This document shows, piece by piece, positions 28,738 through 41,300 of a stretch of DNA of 64,000 nucleotides. The number at the start of each line of letters is the position of its first letter. The first letter of the stretch is position 1. The DNA comes from Congeria kusceri (Eukaryota; Mollusca; Bivalvia; Myida; Dreissenidae), in NCBI GenBank assembly GCA_027627225.1, contig CM051024.1:82136204-82200203 (forward strand). Reading direction: 5' to 3'. The notes under the pieces were generated by a model. That model was not told the origin of the DNA. It ran no database searches and saw only the letters and a program-made list of their open reading frames with translations. The position numbers were made by a program, and so were the translations under genes.

Positions 28738-29570
28738 TATGCTAGGTTCTCACTATCGTGCGATCCGTTACGAATGCCTAGATTGGCGACTCGTAGATGA
28801 TCGTGGTATTTTTTCTCTGAGATTTTAGGCTTGGTTACTCTGTGATGCGAGTCCATACGTTTTGATGCGATGTTTTGCGCTCTGTTGCGATCTGGTCACG
28901 ATTTGTCAATTACAGGTGTCACAATCTGTTACGGTTTAGTCTCCAGTTTAGATACGATTACATAAGTTCCGTCAGGATTGTTTTGATCGAGATCACTATT
29001 GGGTCTCGCTCTGACACGATCATCACGATCGTGTTCCCTGAGCTAGGACATTCTAGTACGTACAGGTAAGTTCCGATACGCTTATCACGAATAAATGCAA
29101 TTCGTTATGATAGGGTACAATTGTGTTTGTGATGTCTTTCATGATCATGATCAATGGAAATCACGATTTGAGCTACGACTGGGCCCGAATTATATAAATA
29201 CAGCCCGACTGACTATTGATTTCATTGTTTCTTGAGATCGCAACACTTCTTAACAGAGCGTGGTGTTTTTTCTTGTCTACGATCGATCCCAATCACTACG
29301 ATTTGGATGTACGATTTAATACGATTTGTGGCACTTTGTTACAATGCAATAAGATCTGATACGATGACCCCGATGGACAATTGATCGCAGTTGATCAAAG
29401 ATAATTTTTTAACCGTTCAAAATTTTTATACGATTAACACGATTGCCATGATTGACCTCAAGATCTAATAAGATTTTATAAGATCTGAAAGGATCATCAC
29501 GATTGGTCCACTATTAAGACCACGATTTCAATCGTGACGCAAATCGTGATAGTGGGAACATAGCATTATC
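28738..29570. mobile_element. TIR element with degenerate 'ACGAT' repeats
   Basis: The left end 'tatgctaggttctcactatc' and right end 'gatagtgggaacatagcatt' are inverted copies of about 26 bp. The 830-bp interior is full of short variants of 'cacgattg', 'atacgattt' and 'gatcgtg', giving unusually high CGAT content for this AT-rich region. No long frame. Confidence 0.7.
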
Positions 29571-31040
29571 AAGTCTGAATTTTTAAATGTAATTTTCAGA
29601 TATGATTACTGGAGTGTAACCAACCGCTATTTATAGTATCTGTTCTGCGTAAGTAGCGTGAAACCGCGATTTCCACTTTGTTCTTTATGATTATTATGAT
29701 TATTATTATGGCCAACTTAATAATATAATAAGCAATAAGATAATAAATCATGCCCCACTCAACAAATAACCTTAACATCAGTCAACGATAATGAGGTGAA
29801 TTATTCGGTTATAGATTAGAATGACTATCTTTCTTCTCCGCTCTCCTCGTGACCCAATTAATTCATTTTTGTCAACGGTGCATAAGGTTCTACTTTATTT
29901 TCTTCTGTGTGTAAATTCATAATTTGATTGTACATTGAAAGTTGTAAACTTAAGTTTTCCCAACATGTCATGTTCTAATCAAATTCATTATCGTAATGAT
30001 TTCCATTTGACAAATTTTACGATATTCAAAACGGCACTTCCTACTTTAATGTAGTCAAACCTGCCTGGCCTAAAGCTGTTAGGATCATAGTTCTTTGACT
30101 GTTCGGCTTTGAAATAGCAAGAAACGTGCTTTGTCAAGCAAATAAAAACTTACTCCATTATCTATTTGTTTTATTTGAGATTATTTTTTTTGCCATTTTG
30201 TCAAGTTTATTGACAAAATGCGTTAAAGGAAATTCTTTCAGTTGTAAGTCACTGAATTTAATTGTATTCACTTGCAGTATTGAACACTGTATTAAAAAGG
30301 ATTAAAACTGATTTTGATCATGACCATTAAGTCACATTTAATATGCCACTATGTTTTTCAACTAACTTTCAAGCTGAACCAATACTTATGAGTATAATAA
30401 ATATCTGTGTAATATTTGGTTTCAGATAGTCGAAATGTGGTTTCAAGCCTCACATTAGATCTATTTGGATAAAATGAATTAATTAAAAAATATAAAACTG
30501 TCATACTTCTGTAAATTATTTTACCAGTATATCTGTTTAAATCTGTTATCAAGTTACAGTGTGTTTTATTATTATGATATATTTATGTTTCATTGTTAAA
30601 ATATTTTACGCAAGGCTCCTTTCTGTAACAGTGCTTTGGCGTAAAAAAAATTAATATGTTTGTTTCAGGATTCCTGACCTACCTAAAAAAATGACCCGAC
30701 CCCAGAACATTTTATTGAGTTTGTCAGATATGTTTTTTGGATAAATAAGTGTTTTGTTTTGATAGCATCCACTTCAAATCAATGTTGAATGATATTTCCA
30801 ACATGTATTCATTCAGTTTTAGAATCTTCAATTTGACCAGTTACCGAAAAAAAAATCCCTACCTACCTACCCTAATTTTGTTGGGCATGTAACCTGAAAC
30901 AACATATCTTTCCTGCCTTAATACAAAGTAATCTGGGGAAATACTTTCCTTTAAAAATAATCTCAGATTTTTCCTCTCTTAATGCTTCATGTATTCATTT
31001 CACAGGTGACCAGGCAGGGTGGAACTTTTCTACTGTTAAA
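29571..31040. other. Intergenic, AT-rich, no gene seen
   Basis: Includes a simple ATTATTATT stretch near 29690-29715 and, at 30670-30905, a diverged dispersed repeat ('gacctacctaaaaaaatgac' to 'cctacctacctaccctaatt'). No coding signal. Confidence 0.5.
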
Positions 31041-31044
31041 CCTG

Positions 31045-31141
31045 TGACTTTTTAACAATTTAAGGATTTACTGACCTTTATACTGCAATTTATGTCGTAA
31101 ATAAAATATTGTTTGTTTCCCATCCTGCTACCCAACATTTT
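31045..31141 (+). repeat. Single-unit relative of the 29-bp minisatellite locus
   Basis: About 97 bp here, from 'gactttttaacaatttaagg' to 'gctacccaacatttt', are nearly identical to 27503-27599, the flank and first unit of the minisatellite. Here the unit occurs once. Confidence 0.9.
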
Positions 31142-32289
31142 GTTTACTTATAACATCTTATTAAATAATCAGAAGTAACAAATGCTTATTTACAATATAG
31201 ACAAACTATTGTACAGTTGGTAAACATGCAAGTGAGAACCGTTATAAACATGGACTAATCGATACAGGTAAATCAAACGAATTAAATTGCTGACGATTAC
31301 TGCGTGTTTGTAAACAGAAAACCATGATCCCCCCATTTTACAATAAATGGTTGATCCCCCCATTATCAGCAAAATGTAAACTGACTACATTAATAATGTA
31401 CTTATTGTTTGGCAATGTGCTAGCAATTGGACTTGGACTTGACATTCTGTTGAATAAACACTTTAAATGTTATTGAAAGAAATTCAAAATAATCACAATT
31501 GATTTAATGGACATTATACTTCTCTGCTGTTTTTCTATAGCAGTATTTTTGAATACAACTACTCGGCTTAAGCCTGCTTAGCCATATGTTCATATTGGTC
31601 TTGAAATGTTAGAGATATAGACTGTATATTGCTAAATGTTAACTTTAGTTAACTGATGTCATGTGCTAGTTTAAAAATGCAACGTTTAGTGTATTTTGTG
31701 TGATTTATGAAAAGTGTTCATGTATAAAACTGGACATAGTAAAGGTATTTCCTTCACTTAAATTCCCAAGAATTGCAAGTGCTATAACTCTGTCTACAGT
31801 ATTGACAAAGTTACTACCCTTTATTATATTTTCTTGTGCAGAGAAGAACTCCATTACCAATGAAGGGATTCAAATTAAACATCAAATAATGACAGTGAGC
31901 ACTGAGAATAAATGCAAAAACTCAAGAACCATCACTCTGTCTACAATATTACTAGAGTTGCTGCCCTTTGATACATTCAAATATTATTACTATTATTTAA
32001 TCAAGAAGTTTGGTATAACAAATTTAGGAGGAATACAACCCAATTTTCCCATTTTGCATTTATACTGGTAATATAATTCACAAAGCTGCTTTAATTTGAT
32101 GTGCTTGGATTTACGCAGATGCTTTTGTTTGGTGATCAACTGTCAGACATAGTAGAACTTATGGAGCAGGGTTGTCAACCTGCTTTATTTTTATGAACGT
32201 TATTGTGCTATTGTTGTTTGATATATGCTTTTTGTCAATCTAATTAAGTGCTAGACTTCTTGTTTAGTTAACTGTTGATTTGTTTTCAG
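31142..32289. other. Upstream of AFMID exon 1
   Basis: AT-rich. Two imperfect copies of a block with 'actctgtctaca' and 'ctaccctttat' or 'ctgccctttg' lie at about 31775-31830 and 31930-31975, suggesting an old dispersed repeat. No coding exon of AFMID is recognised here. Transcription probably starts further upstream. Confidence 0.45.
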
Positions 32290-32332
32290 ACAGACTTGGA
32301 ACATCAGATTTACAAAGATGACATCAGAAATG
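32290..32332 (+). CDS. AFMID: AFMID exon 1 (5' UTR end and start codon)
   Basis: Acceptor TGTTTTCAG|ACAG; the ATG is at 32318 (context AAAGATGA, purine at -3). It codes for MTSEM and ends ATG|GTGAGA in phase 0. The ATG choice rests on the join MTSEM-DLNHHYSPSRW, which puts the conserved block at the expected distance from the start. Confidence 0.8.
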
Positions 32333-35300
32333 GTGAGAAATTTGATGTTCATGTGATATGTAATTGAATTATTTTGTAAATAACAAGTGAATGCGTAAAC
32401 AGTAAATGAGTTTAGTGTGTACTATATTTTATTGTTTTGTATTGAAATAGAAATTATGCGGGCCACAGTTCGGGTGGGGGTGTGTGCCCAAAGAATCGAA
32501 CGGGAGACGTTTTATGAAGTTGATTTTATTATTCTATTTACTCTGTGTACATCAACATCTACGCATACGTCTACGTCGAACTGAAAGTGTTAAATAATTA
32601 TGTGATAACGAAAACTATATTTAAGAAATCGGTATAAACATGCAAGGTATTAATTGAGAAGGTGTTACTTAATTATTGATACGATGCACAAAATAATAAA
32701 ACTTTATATGACTAAAAAAAAATTACTGAAATACTTAACTACTAATATTCTTAATTATTATTATTGTTAATGGTTAATTAGTTTAAGGGCAAACCAAAAT
32801 AAGTGTTCGCTTTCTTGCAGTTACAGAAATATTGAAGAAGTATATAATAAAAGTTCCCTGACTGAAACAGTGTTTTTGAGAATAACCTTTAAAGCCACAG
32901 TCCATAGAATTACGGGTAAATTCAATACGTCGGTAATTGGCAATAGTTCTAATTAATGTTTATGGTATTTATTCAACTGAAAATTGTTTCTCATTTACAA
33001 AAGGCATTTTGTAATGTCTATGTTCGAAAACGCTTGGTACCAACTGAATAAACAATAATGTACATGCTGATTTACTCCAGAGGCATCACCAGCTATTGCA
33101 TACAGAAACTGTATGATAAAAAGGTACCAAAATGTTATTATTTTATCGATTTCAATGCATTTTTAGCTCGACTTTTCGAAGAAAAAAAGTTGAGTTATTG
33201 TCGTCGCTCTGTCGTCTGCGTCGTGTCAGCATCTGCTTTAATTCAGTTTTTTGGTAAAGTTTTTTGTAAGTGTCTATTTCTCAAAAACTATCCAAGGTAT
33301 CCCAAAACTTTCAATACTTGTTCACTATCAAAAGGGTAATTCATTACAACAAGGCAGGTAACCAGGTGATTTGTATTTCCAGAGTTATCTGCCCTTGTTT
33401 GGACTTAAAACTTAGAATATTTTGACATTTTGTTGTTAAATATAACATTTCTTAATAACTATCGAAGACAGAGACATTAAATTAAAATTCAAGATACATG
33501 TTTATGGTGCTGACCGTATTCTGGAGACATGAGGAGGTAACTCTTTCAAGGATTTTGTTGGAGTTATTAACCTTTTATTCAACATAATTTTTACTTTATG
33601 TCAAATTTCTCAATACCTGTATGAGGTATTGCCTTAAAACTAAAAGTTCTTGATCACAGTGATGAATTACTTCTGTAGCCAAGAGGAGGTAACTCTATCA
33701 AGGATTTCGTTTGAATAATTGCCCTTTTTTGAACTTAGAATTTTCACTTAGGTCAAATTTCACAATAACTATAAGAGGTATTGACTTGAAACTCAAAATA
33801 CCTGATCACAGTTATGAACCCATTCTGTAGACAAGATGAGGTAACTACATCAAGGATTTTGGTCTAGTTATTGCCATTTTTTCAACTTAGAATTTTAGCT
33901 TTAGGTCAAATTTCTCAATATCTATGAGAGGTATTTACTTGAAATTTAAGACACTTCATCACAGTGATGAACACATTCTATTAACAAAATGCCAGACTAC
34001 TATCAAATAAGAAAAAGGTCAAGCGTCCAGCACCCGTAGGCAGTGCTCTTGTTTGTATTTTGATTGGTAAGATGTTCATTAGAAGCGATTTCTGCAAAGT
34101 TTGATTTTCTAAAACATATTTCTGGACCGCGGCTTTAAAGTGTATTATACATGGCCCACACATTTAGCTTGCAATCACAAACCCAATCACAGGCATTTGA
34201 AGGGTTGCTATGATAACAATTAGTAAAAACATAATTCTGAATCACAATCAAGACATTACAAAAACAAGGATATCAGTAAAAGTAATGGATGCTCCCAATG
34301 CACTTTGTCAAGCAATATAAATGCAATGAGAAGGGCAGAGATAGTATGTGAGCATACCACACAAATATAATAAGAACATGCAGTAAAATTGTAAAAATAA
34401 AACAAAAACAGAAACATGGAAATTCCACCCAAAACCAAATTTTTCAAATTTTCCCACCAACCCCATAAGCAATCCCAAGCCAGGTCTAGATATAAGGTAT
34501 CTACATATGAAGTTTCATTAAAAAATCTCAATGTCTTCTCCAGCTATTGAGCAGAAACTGTCTATTTTTGTAACGATGACCTGGACCCCACCCACCCCAT
34601 ATGCAATCCCAAGCGAGGTCTAGATATAAGGTATCTATGTATTAAGTTTCATTAAAATATTCGATGTGTTCTCAAATTATTGAGCAGAAACCGTTTTTTT
34701 ATTTTTAGTAACAGTGACCTTGACCTTGACCCCACCCACCCCATATGCAATCCCAAGCGAGGTCTCAATAGAAGGTATTTATTTATTAAGTTTCATTAAA
34801 ATATCTCAATGCGTTTATCTCGAGTTATTGAGCGGAAACCGTTTTTTTCTATTTTTAGTAACAGTGACCTTGACCCCACCCAACCCATATACAATCCCAA
34901 GCAAGGTCTCGCTATAAGGTATCTATATATGAAGTTTCATTACAATAGCTCAATCCGTTCTTGAGTTAGAGAGTGGAAACGAAGTGCTACGAAAACGACA
35001 CAAGCCAATCTAATAACCAAAATTTTTCTAACAAAATAAAATCAATTAAAGTGATGGATCATTACTGTAATACCGGTATGGCTATTTCAATTCGTAGTTA
35101 TTTAGTATTCCATCAAGCATCATTGAATTCATATAGCAGTTCCTGAGAAATAGATATGACACAATTGACATCTCCCATAAATAAAAAAAAAATCATTGAA
35201 GAGGAACGTCCTAATAATATGCTATACCTCCTCTTGGCAATGAAGCTTCCCATAAAGTTTTATTGAAATCTGGCCAGTAGTTGCTGAGAAAAAGCCCATA

Positions 35301-38300
35301 CAAGAATTATGCACTGTAAACTAATTTCAGAAATCTTCAAAATACCATAACTCTGAGACAAATCATTGAAAGAACATCCTGGTAATATGCACAACTCCTC
35401 TTGGTAATGAAGAGTTCCATTAAGTTTCAATGAAATCGGTCCAGTAGTTGCTGAGAAAAAGCCCGGACAAGAATTGTGCACTATATGCTTATTTCAGAAA
35501 TCTTCAAAGTCCCATAACTCCGAGAAAAATCATTGAAGTGCAACATCCTGGTAATATGCACACCTTCTCTTTGTAATGAAGCTTCCCATGAAGTTTGGTT
35601 GAATTCCAGCTAGTAGTTGCTAAGAAAAAGCCTGGACAAGAAAATCAACAATTGTGCACCATATACTAATTTCAGAAATCTTCAAAGTCCCATAACTCTG
35701 AGAAAAATCATTGAAGCGGAACATCCTGATAATATGTACAACTCCTCTTGGTATTGAAGCTTCCCATAAAGTTTTGTTGAATTCCAGCCAGTAGTTTCTG
35801 AGATATAGCCAGGTCAAGAAAGTCAAGAATTGTTCACTATACATATTTAAGAAATCGTCAAAGTCTCATAACTCTGAGAAAACGGACGGACAAGGCGGCG
35901 ACTATATGCTCCCCCAACATTTTTCGGGAAGCATAACAAGGAACTTTTCTGGAAAAAATTTGTGTTCACTATCCGTTGTGTTTTCTTTATTTTTTTAATT
36001 ATTTGTGATTAAAAATTATGTTTTAAATAATTTGTATCATAGCAACACATCAATGCCTCTTCCAATGACAATGCCTAAACCTTTTTCATTACTCCCCTTA
36101 ACTGCAAATTCAGAGGTTCCGACATGTATTTTTCAGGATTTAAATCACCACTATTCCCCATCGCGTTGGTCTCACAGAATGGGTCCCACAGAAGTTATAC
36201 AGTCCCACATACAGACAATAAAACGAGGTTAGTCGGTGTGGTGCAAAAACTTTTATATTTTGTTCATAGATGTTGTGATGTTTGAAAATTTGCTTAATAA
36301 TAGGAATTCAATCAGGATTAGTTTTTATGAAATATATAACTGGTGTGTTGTGGGAAAACTGGGCTTAATGCATGTGCTTCAAGTGTCGTCCCGGATTAGC
36401 CTGTGCAGTCTGCACAGGCTAATCCAGGATGGCACTTTCCGCTTTTATGGTGTTTTCTGTTTCAAGGTAATCTCTTCTAAACATAAATCCACTGTAGGCG
36501 GAAAGTGCCATCCCGAATTAGCCTGTGCAGACTGCACAGGCTAATCCGGGACGACACTTGACGCACATGCATTAAGCCCGGTTTTAACACGACACGCCTC
36601 AATTATTTTTTTTAACCATCAAAAATCATACAGAAAGTGGCAGGATAGGTAGCTATTTACCAGGGCCCGTATTCACCAACCCATTCTTGGACTTAAGACT
36701 TACGAATAAAGAATATTCTCGAAACTTCATGTTCTAGCTGCATGCCCGGCCCGTCGCCGGCAATTTGAAAATCCCGGAAATCGGCTAAAAAGTGGTCCGA
36801 CCGGCGGCGACAGCCTTGAGCTGTTTAAAAAAAAGCTGTTAATTTTTAAATTACTTGGTATTTAACTCTGAAGCCAGAGATATTTTAATTTAAGTTTTTT
36901 GCACATTTTTTTTTCTTGTACGGCGGAAATAAAATAAAAATATAAATAAAGTTCTATTATAAACACATTTTTTTCACAATTTGAATGACAATAACATCAT
37001 AATTACATGCAGAGTTTGTTATATTGAAAAACTTGTCATATCCATAAAGAATATAGCCTCAGTGGAAATATATTATTTTTTATATCAATATTTTGCTTAT
37101 TATCTTTACAATATTGGTTTTGTTCCTGGACCAATTTTTTTTTGTATTTTCAAAAAAATTGTGTCGGCAGATGAATGAAACTAAGAATTAACGAAGTCTG
37201 GCCTAATTATAGCATTCTTTATTTACATGATTTGTTGATGAAATAAGTAACATTGGTACAGCATAAAAACATTCAATGATTTTTAGACTGTTGGCAGAAG
37301 CCAATCATGGTCTTTTGAGAGGGGAATTTCCAAAACAGGTAATGCGGAAAACTACTTCTTTTCTTTGCAGGCTATTAGTCAGTAAATTGAAACCAAAACG
37401 CGTCCTTCTTCAAAACAGCAAAATTTCACTCCTGTTTTTGTACGTTTTAATTATTTAAGACAATGTATGTAATACGTATTATAATGTGTGTATCATGTGA
37501 TTTATTACAATTAGAGTTTGTAAAATGGCCAATTTATAAAAGAAAAATAACTTTAAACTAATGACACCCCTTACAAATTTGTTTTCATTAAGATGTCGAA
37601 TACTATTGAATAAGAAGCCAAATTATTAAGTTTAAAGGTGGGAAATTGAGCTTCATTCAAACAAAATTAATTTTTCTTTTTAGCAAAAATGCACTCATAA
37701 TTCACATGCTTTTCGTTTCTTTTGTCGCCAACAGTCTTTCTAAGCTGTCAGCGTTTTGATTTTCTTGGGTCTAAGTCTGTCCTAGAGTCTTAAGTGTAAG
37801 AATGGGTTGGTGAAGATGGGCCATTGACAAATCTCTTATCATTTCATAATTATGAAATGCTGTTTTATTAATTCCTGTCCATATATAGCGCGGACACATT
37901 AACCTGACACTGACCTTTATGAATGAATATATTACAAATCCGTTGTGATTACTGTATTAGTCTCCGTAATTGAATCCAGTTAAATCAATTAAAGAGTATT
38001 CCACTGAAAATATAGTTATGGAATCCATGAACGCAGGAAACTCGTGCACAAACGAAATCAATTATAAATATATTAAATTTGTCCAGTGCGTAATTATGCA
38101 AATAAAGTTCATGAGTGCAGGTTAATGTGTCCGAGTATAGTAGTGGATGTGGTACCCAGGTACTCTAGTACTCACCCCAGCCCTACTCGTATCAACATTG
38201 CACATCATACCCAGGTACTCTAGTACTCGCCCCAGCCCTACTAGTATCCACATTGCACATGATAGTCAGGTACTCTAGTATTTGCCCAGCCCTTCTCATA

Positions 38301-41300
38301 TCAACATTGCACATGATACCCAGGTACTCTAGTACTCACCCCAGCCCTACTAGTATCCACATTGCACATGATACCCAGGTACTCTAGTACTCGCCCCAGC
38401 CCTACTCGTATCAACATTGCACATCATACCCAGGTACTCTAGTATTCGCCCCAGCCCTACTCATATCAACATTGCTTATGATACCCAGGTACTCTAGTAC
38501 TCACCCCAGCCCTACTCATATCAACATTGCACATCATACCCAGGTACTCTAGTACTCGCCCCAGCCCTACTCATATAAACATTGCACATCATACCCAGGT
38601 ACTCTAGAACTCGCCCCAGCCCTACTCTAATCTATATTGCACAGGATACTCAGGTACTCTAGTACTCGCCCCAGCCCTACTCATATCAGCATTGCACATG
38701 ATACCCATGTACTCTAGTATTTGCCCAGCCCTTCTCATATCAACATTGCACATGATACTCAGGTACTCTAGTATTCGCCCAGACCTACTCGTATCAACAT
38801 CGCACATGATACCCAGGTACTCTAGTACTCACCCCAGCCCTACTCATATCAACATTGCACATGATACCCAGGTACTCTAGTACTCCCCCCAGCCCTACTC
38901 GTATCCACATTGCACATGATACCGAGGTACTCTAGTACTCACCCAAGCCCTACTCGTATCAATATTGCACATGATACTCAGGTACTCTAGTACTTGCCCC
39001 AGCCCTACTCGTATCAACATTGCACATGATAGCCAGGTACTCTAGTACTCGCCCCAGCCCTACTCGTATCAACATTGCACATGATACCCAGGTACTCTAG
39101 TACTCGCCACAGCCCTACTCGTATCCACATTGCACATGATACCGAGGTACTCAAGTACTCGCCCCAGCCCTACTCGTATCAATATTGCACATGATACTCA
39201 GGTACTCTAGTACTTGCCCCAGCCCTACTCGTATCAACATTGCACATGATATCCAGGTACTCTAGTACTCGCCCCAGTCCTACTCGTATCTATATTGCAC
39301 ATGATACTCAGGTACTCAAGTACTCGCCCCAGCCCTACTCGTATCAACATTGCACATGATACTCAGGTACTCTAGTACTCGCCCCAGCCCTACTCGTATC
39401 AACATTGCACATGATACCAAGGTACTCTAGTACTCGCCCCAGCCCTACTCGTATCAACATTGCACATCATACCCAGGTACTCTAGTACTCCCCGCAGCCC
39501 TAATCGTATCCACATTGCACATGATACCCAGGTACTCTAGTTCTACTCATATCAACATGCACATGATACCCAGGTACTCTAGTACTCGCCCCAGCCCTAC
39601 TCATATCAACATTGCACATGATACCCAGGTACTCTAGTATTTGCCCAGCCCTACTCGTATCAACATTGCACATGATACCCAGGTACTCTTAGTATTTGCC
39701 CAGCCCTTCTCATATCAACATTGCACTTGATACTCGGGTACTCTAGTATTCGCCCAGCCCTACTCGTATCAACATTGCACATGATACCCAGGTACTCTAG
39801 TACTCACGCCAGCCCTACTCATATCAACATTGCACATGATACCCAGGTACTCTAGTACTCCCCCCAGCCCTACTCGTATCCACATTGCACATGATACCGA
39901 GGTACTCTAGTACTCACCCAAGCCCTACTAGTATCAATATTGCACATGATACTCAGGTACTCTAGTACTTGCCCCAGCCCTACTCGTATCCACATTGCAC
40001 ATGATACCGAGGTACTCAAGTACTCGCCCCAGCCCTACACGTATCAGTATTGCACATGATACTCAGGTACTCTAGTACTTGCCCCAGCCCTACTCGTATA
40101 AACATTGCACATGATACCCAGGTACTCTAGTACTCGCCCCAGCCCTACTCGTATCAACATTGCATCCTTAATTTCCAGTGTTCAGTCATTTATGTAATAA
40201 TTAGCACATATATAATAAGTAAATCTTATTGATTAAGAAGGGGCGAAGCGAGCATAGCGAAGCGAGCCCCTCTTAGCCAATAAGATTTTACTTAATATGT
40301 TCAATCTGACTTGGAATATAACCTACATTTTGATTGGTCACTCGCATGTACATCATTGGCACATGTGCATAGTAGATATCCACATATGGTAATGTTTACT
40401 ACATATTCTGAGAAGGTGACTTTCAAATTACCCATTCAAAAGTCAGAAATAACATCCTTTAAAACCATGCTCTTAATGCAGTGTTTCAATTAACGGAGGC
40501 CATCCAGCCATTTCATTGGATCAAAATGTAGGTTATATTCTAAGCTTAATTTCTAAATGTTATGTATTTGATTTATGCTATAGTGTAATAGTCAGAGCAA
40601 CAGATAAGGCGCGTATTTGCATAAATACCCAATTTTGAAACACCGTTTACTAAATTATTTTAAAATTTAATGAGTGACAAAACTCAGTTCATATTGCCTA
40701 AAAAGATTGGTCAATGTTTAACTGATAGTCCTATAGTGATAATATGAGTGTTCGATGCAAGCTAAATATGACATGTCTTACATTTTTAGCTCACCTGAGC
40801 ACAAAGTGCTCATGGTGAGCTTTTGTGATCGCCCGTTGTCTGTCGTCCGTGCGTGCGTCAGTGCGTGCGTGCGTGCGTGCCTCCGTCGTCAACTTTTCAT
40901 TCAAACAACATCTCCTCCCAAACCACGTGGCATTTTTTTACCAAACTTCATAGGAATGATCATTGGGTGACCCTCTTTCAATGTTGTTCAAATCATTACG
41001 GTCCGCTGCATATATAGGTCACCAGAAATAAAAATAGATTTAAAAAGTGTAAACTTAAAAAATCTTCTCTGCAACCGCAGGGCCCAGAGGTTTCATATTT
41101 GGTATGTAACATCCTATAGTGGTCTTCTACAAAGATTGTTCAAAATAAGCCTCTGGGTTCAAAACTGGCCACGCCCGGGGGTCACATGGTTTATATAGAA
41201 TATATAGCAAAATGACTTTAAAAATCTTCTCCTCTGAAACCGCAAGGCCCAGAGATTTCATATTTGGTTTGTAACATACTTTAGTGGTCCTTTACAAAGT

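Noticed and set aside
38150..40166. CRISPR-like direct repeats (also at 1286-4690 and 47731-49765)
   Set aside because: Units are contiguous with no unique spacers and lie in introns of a eukaryotic genome. They are minisatellites.
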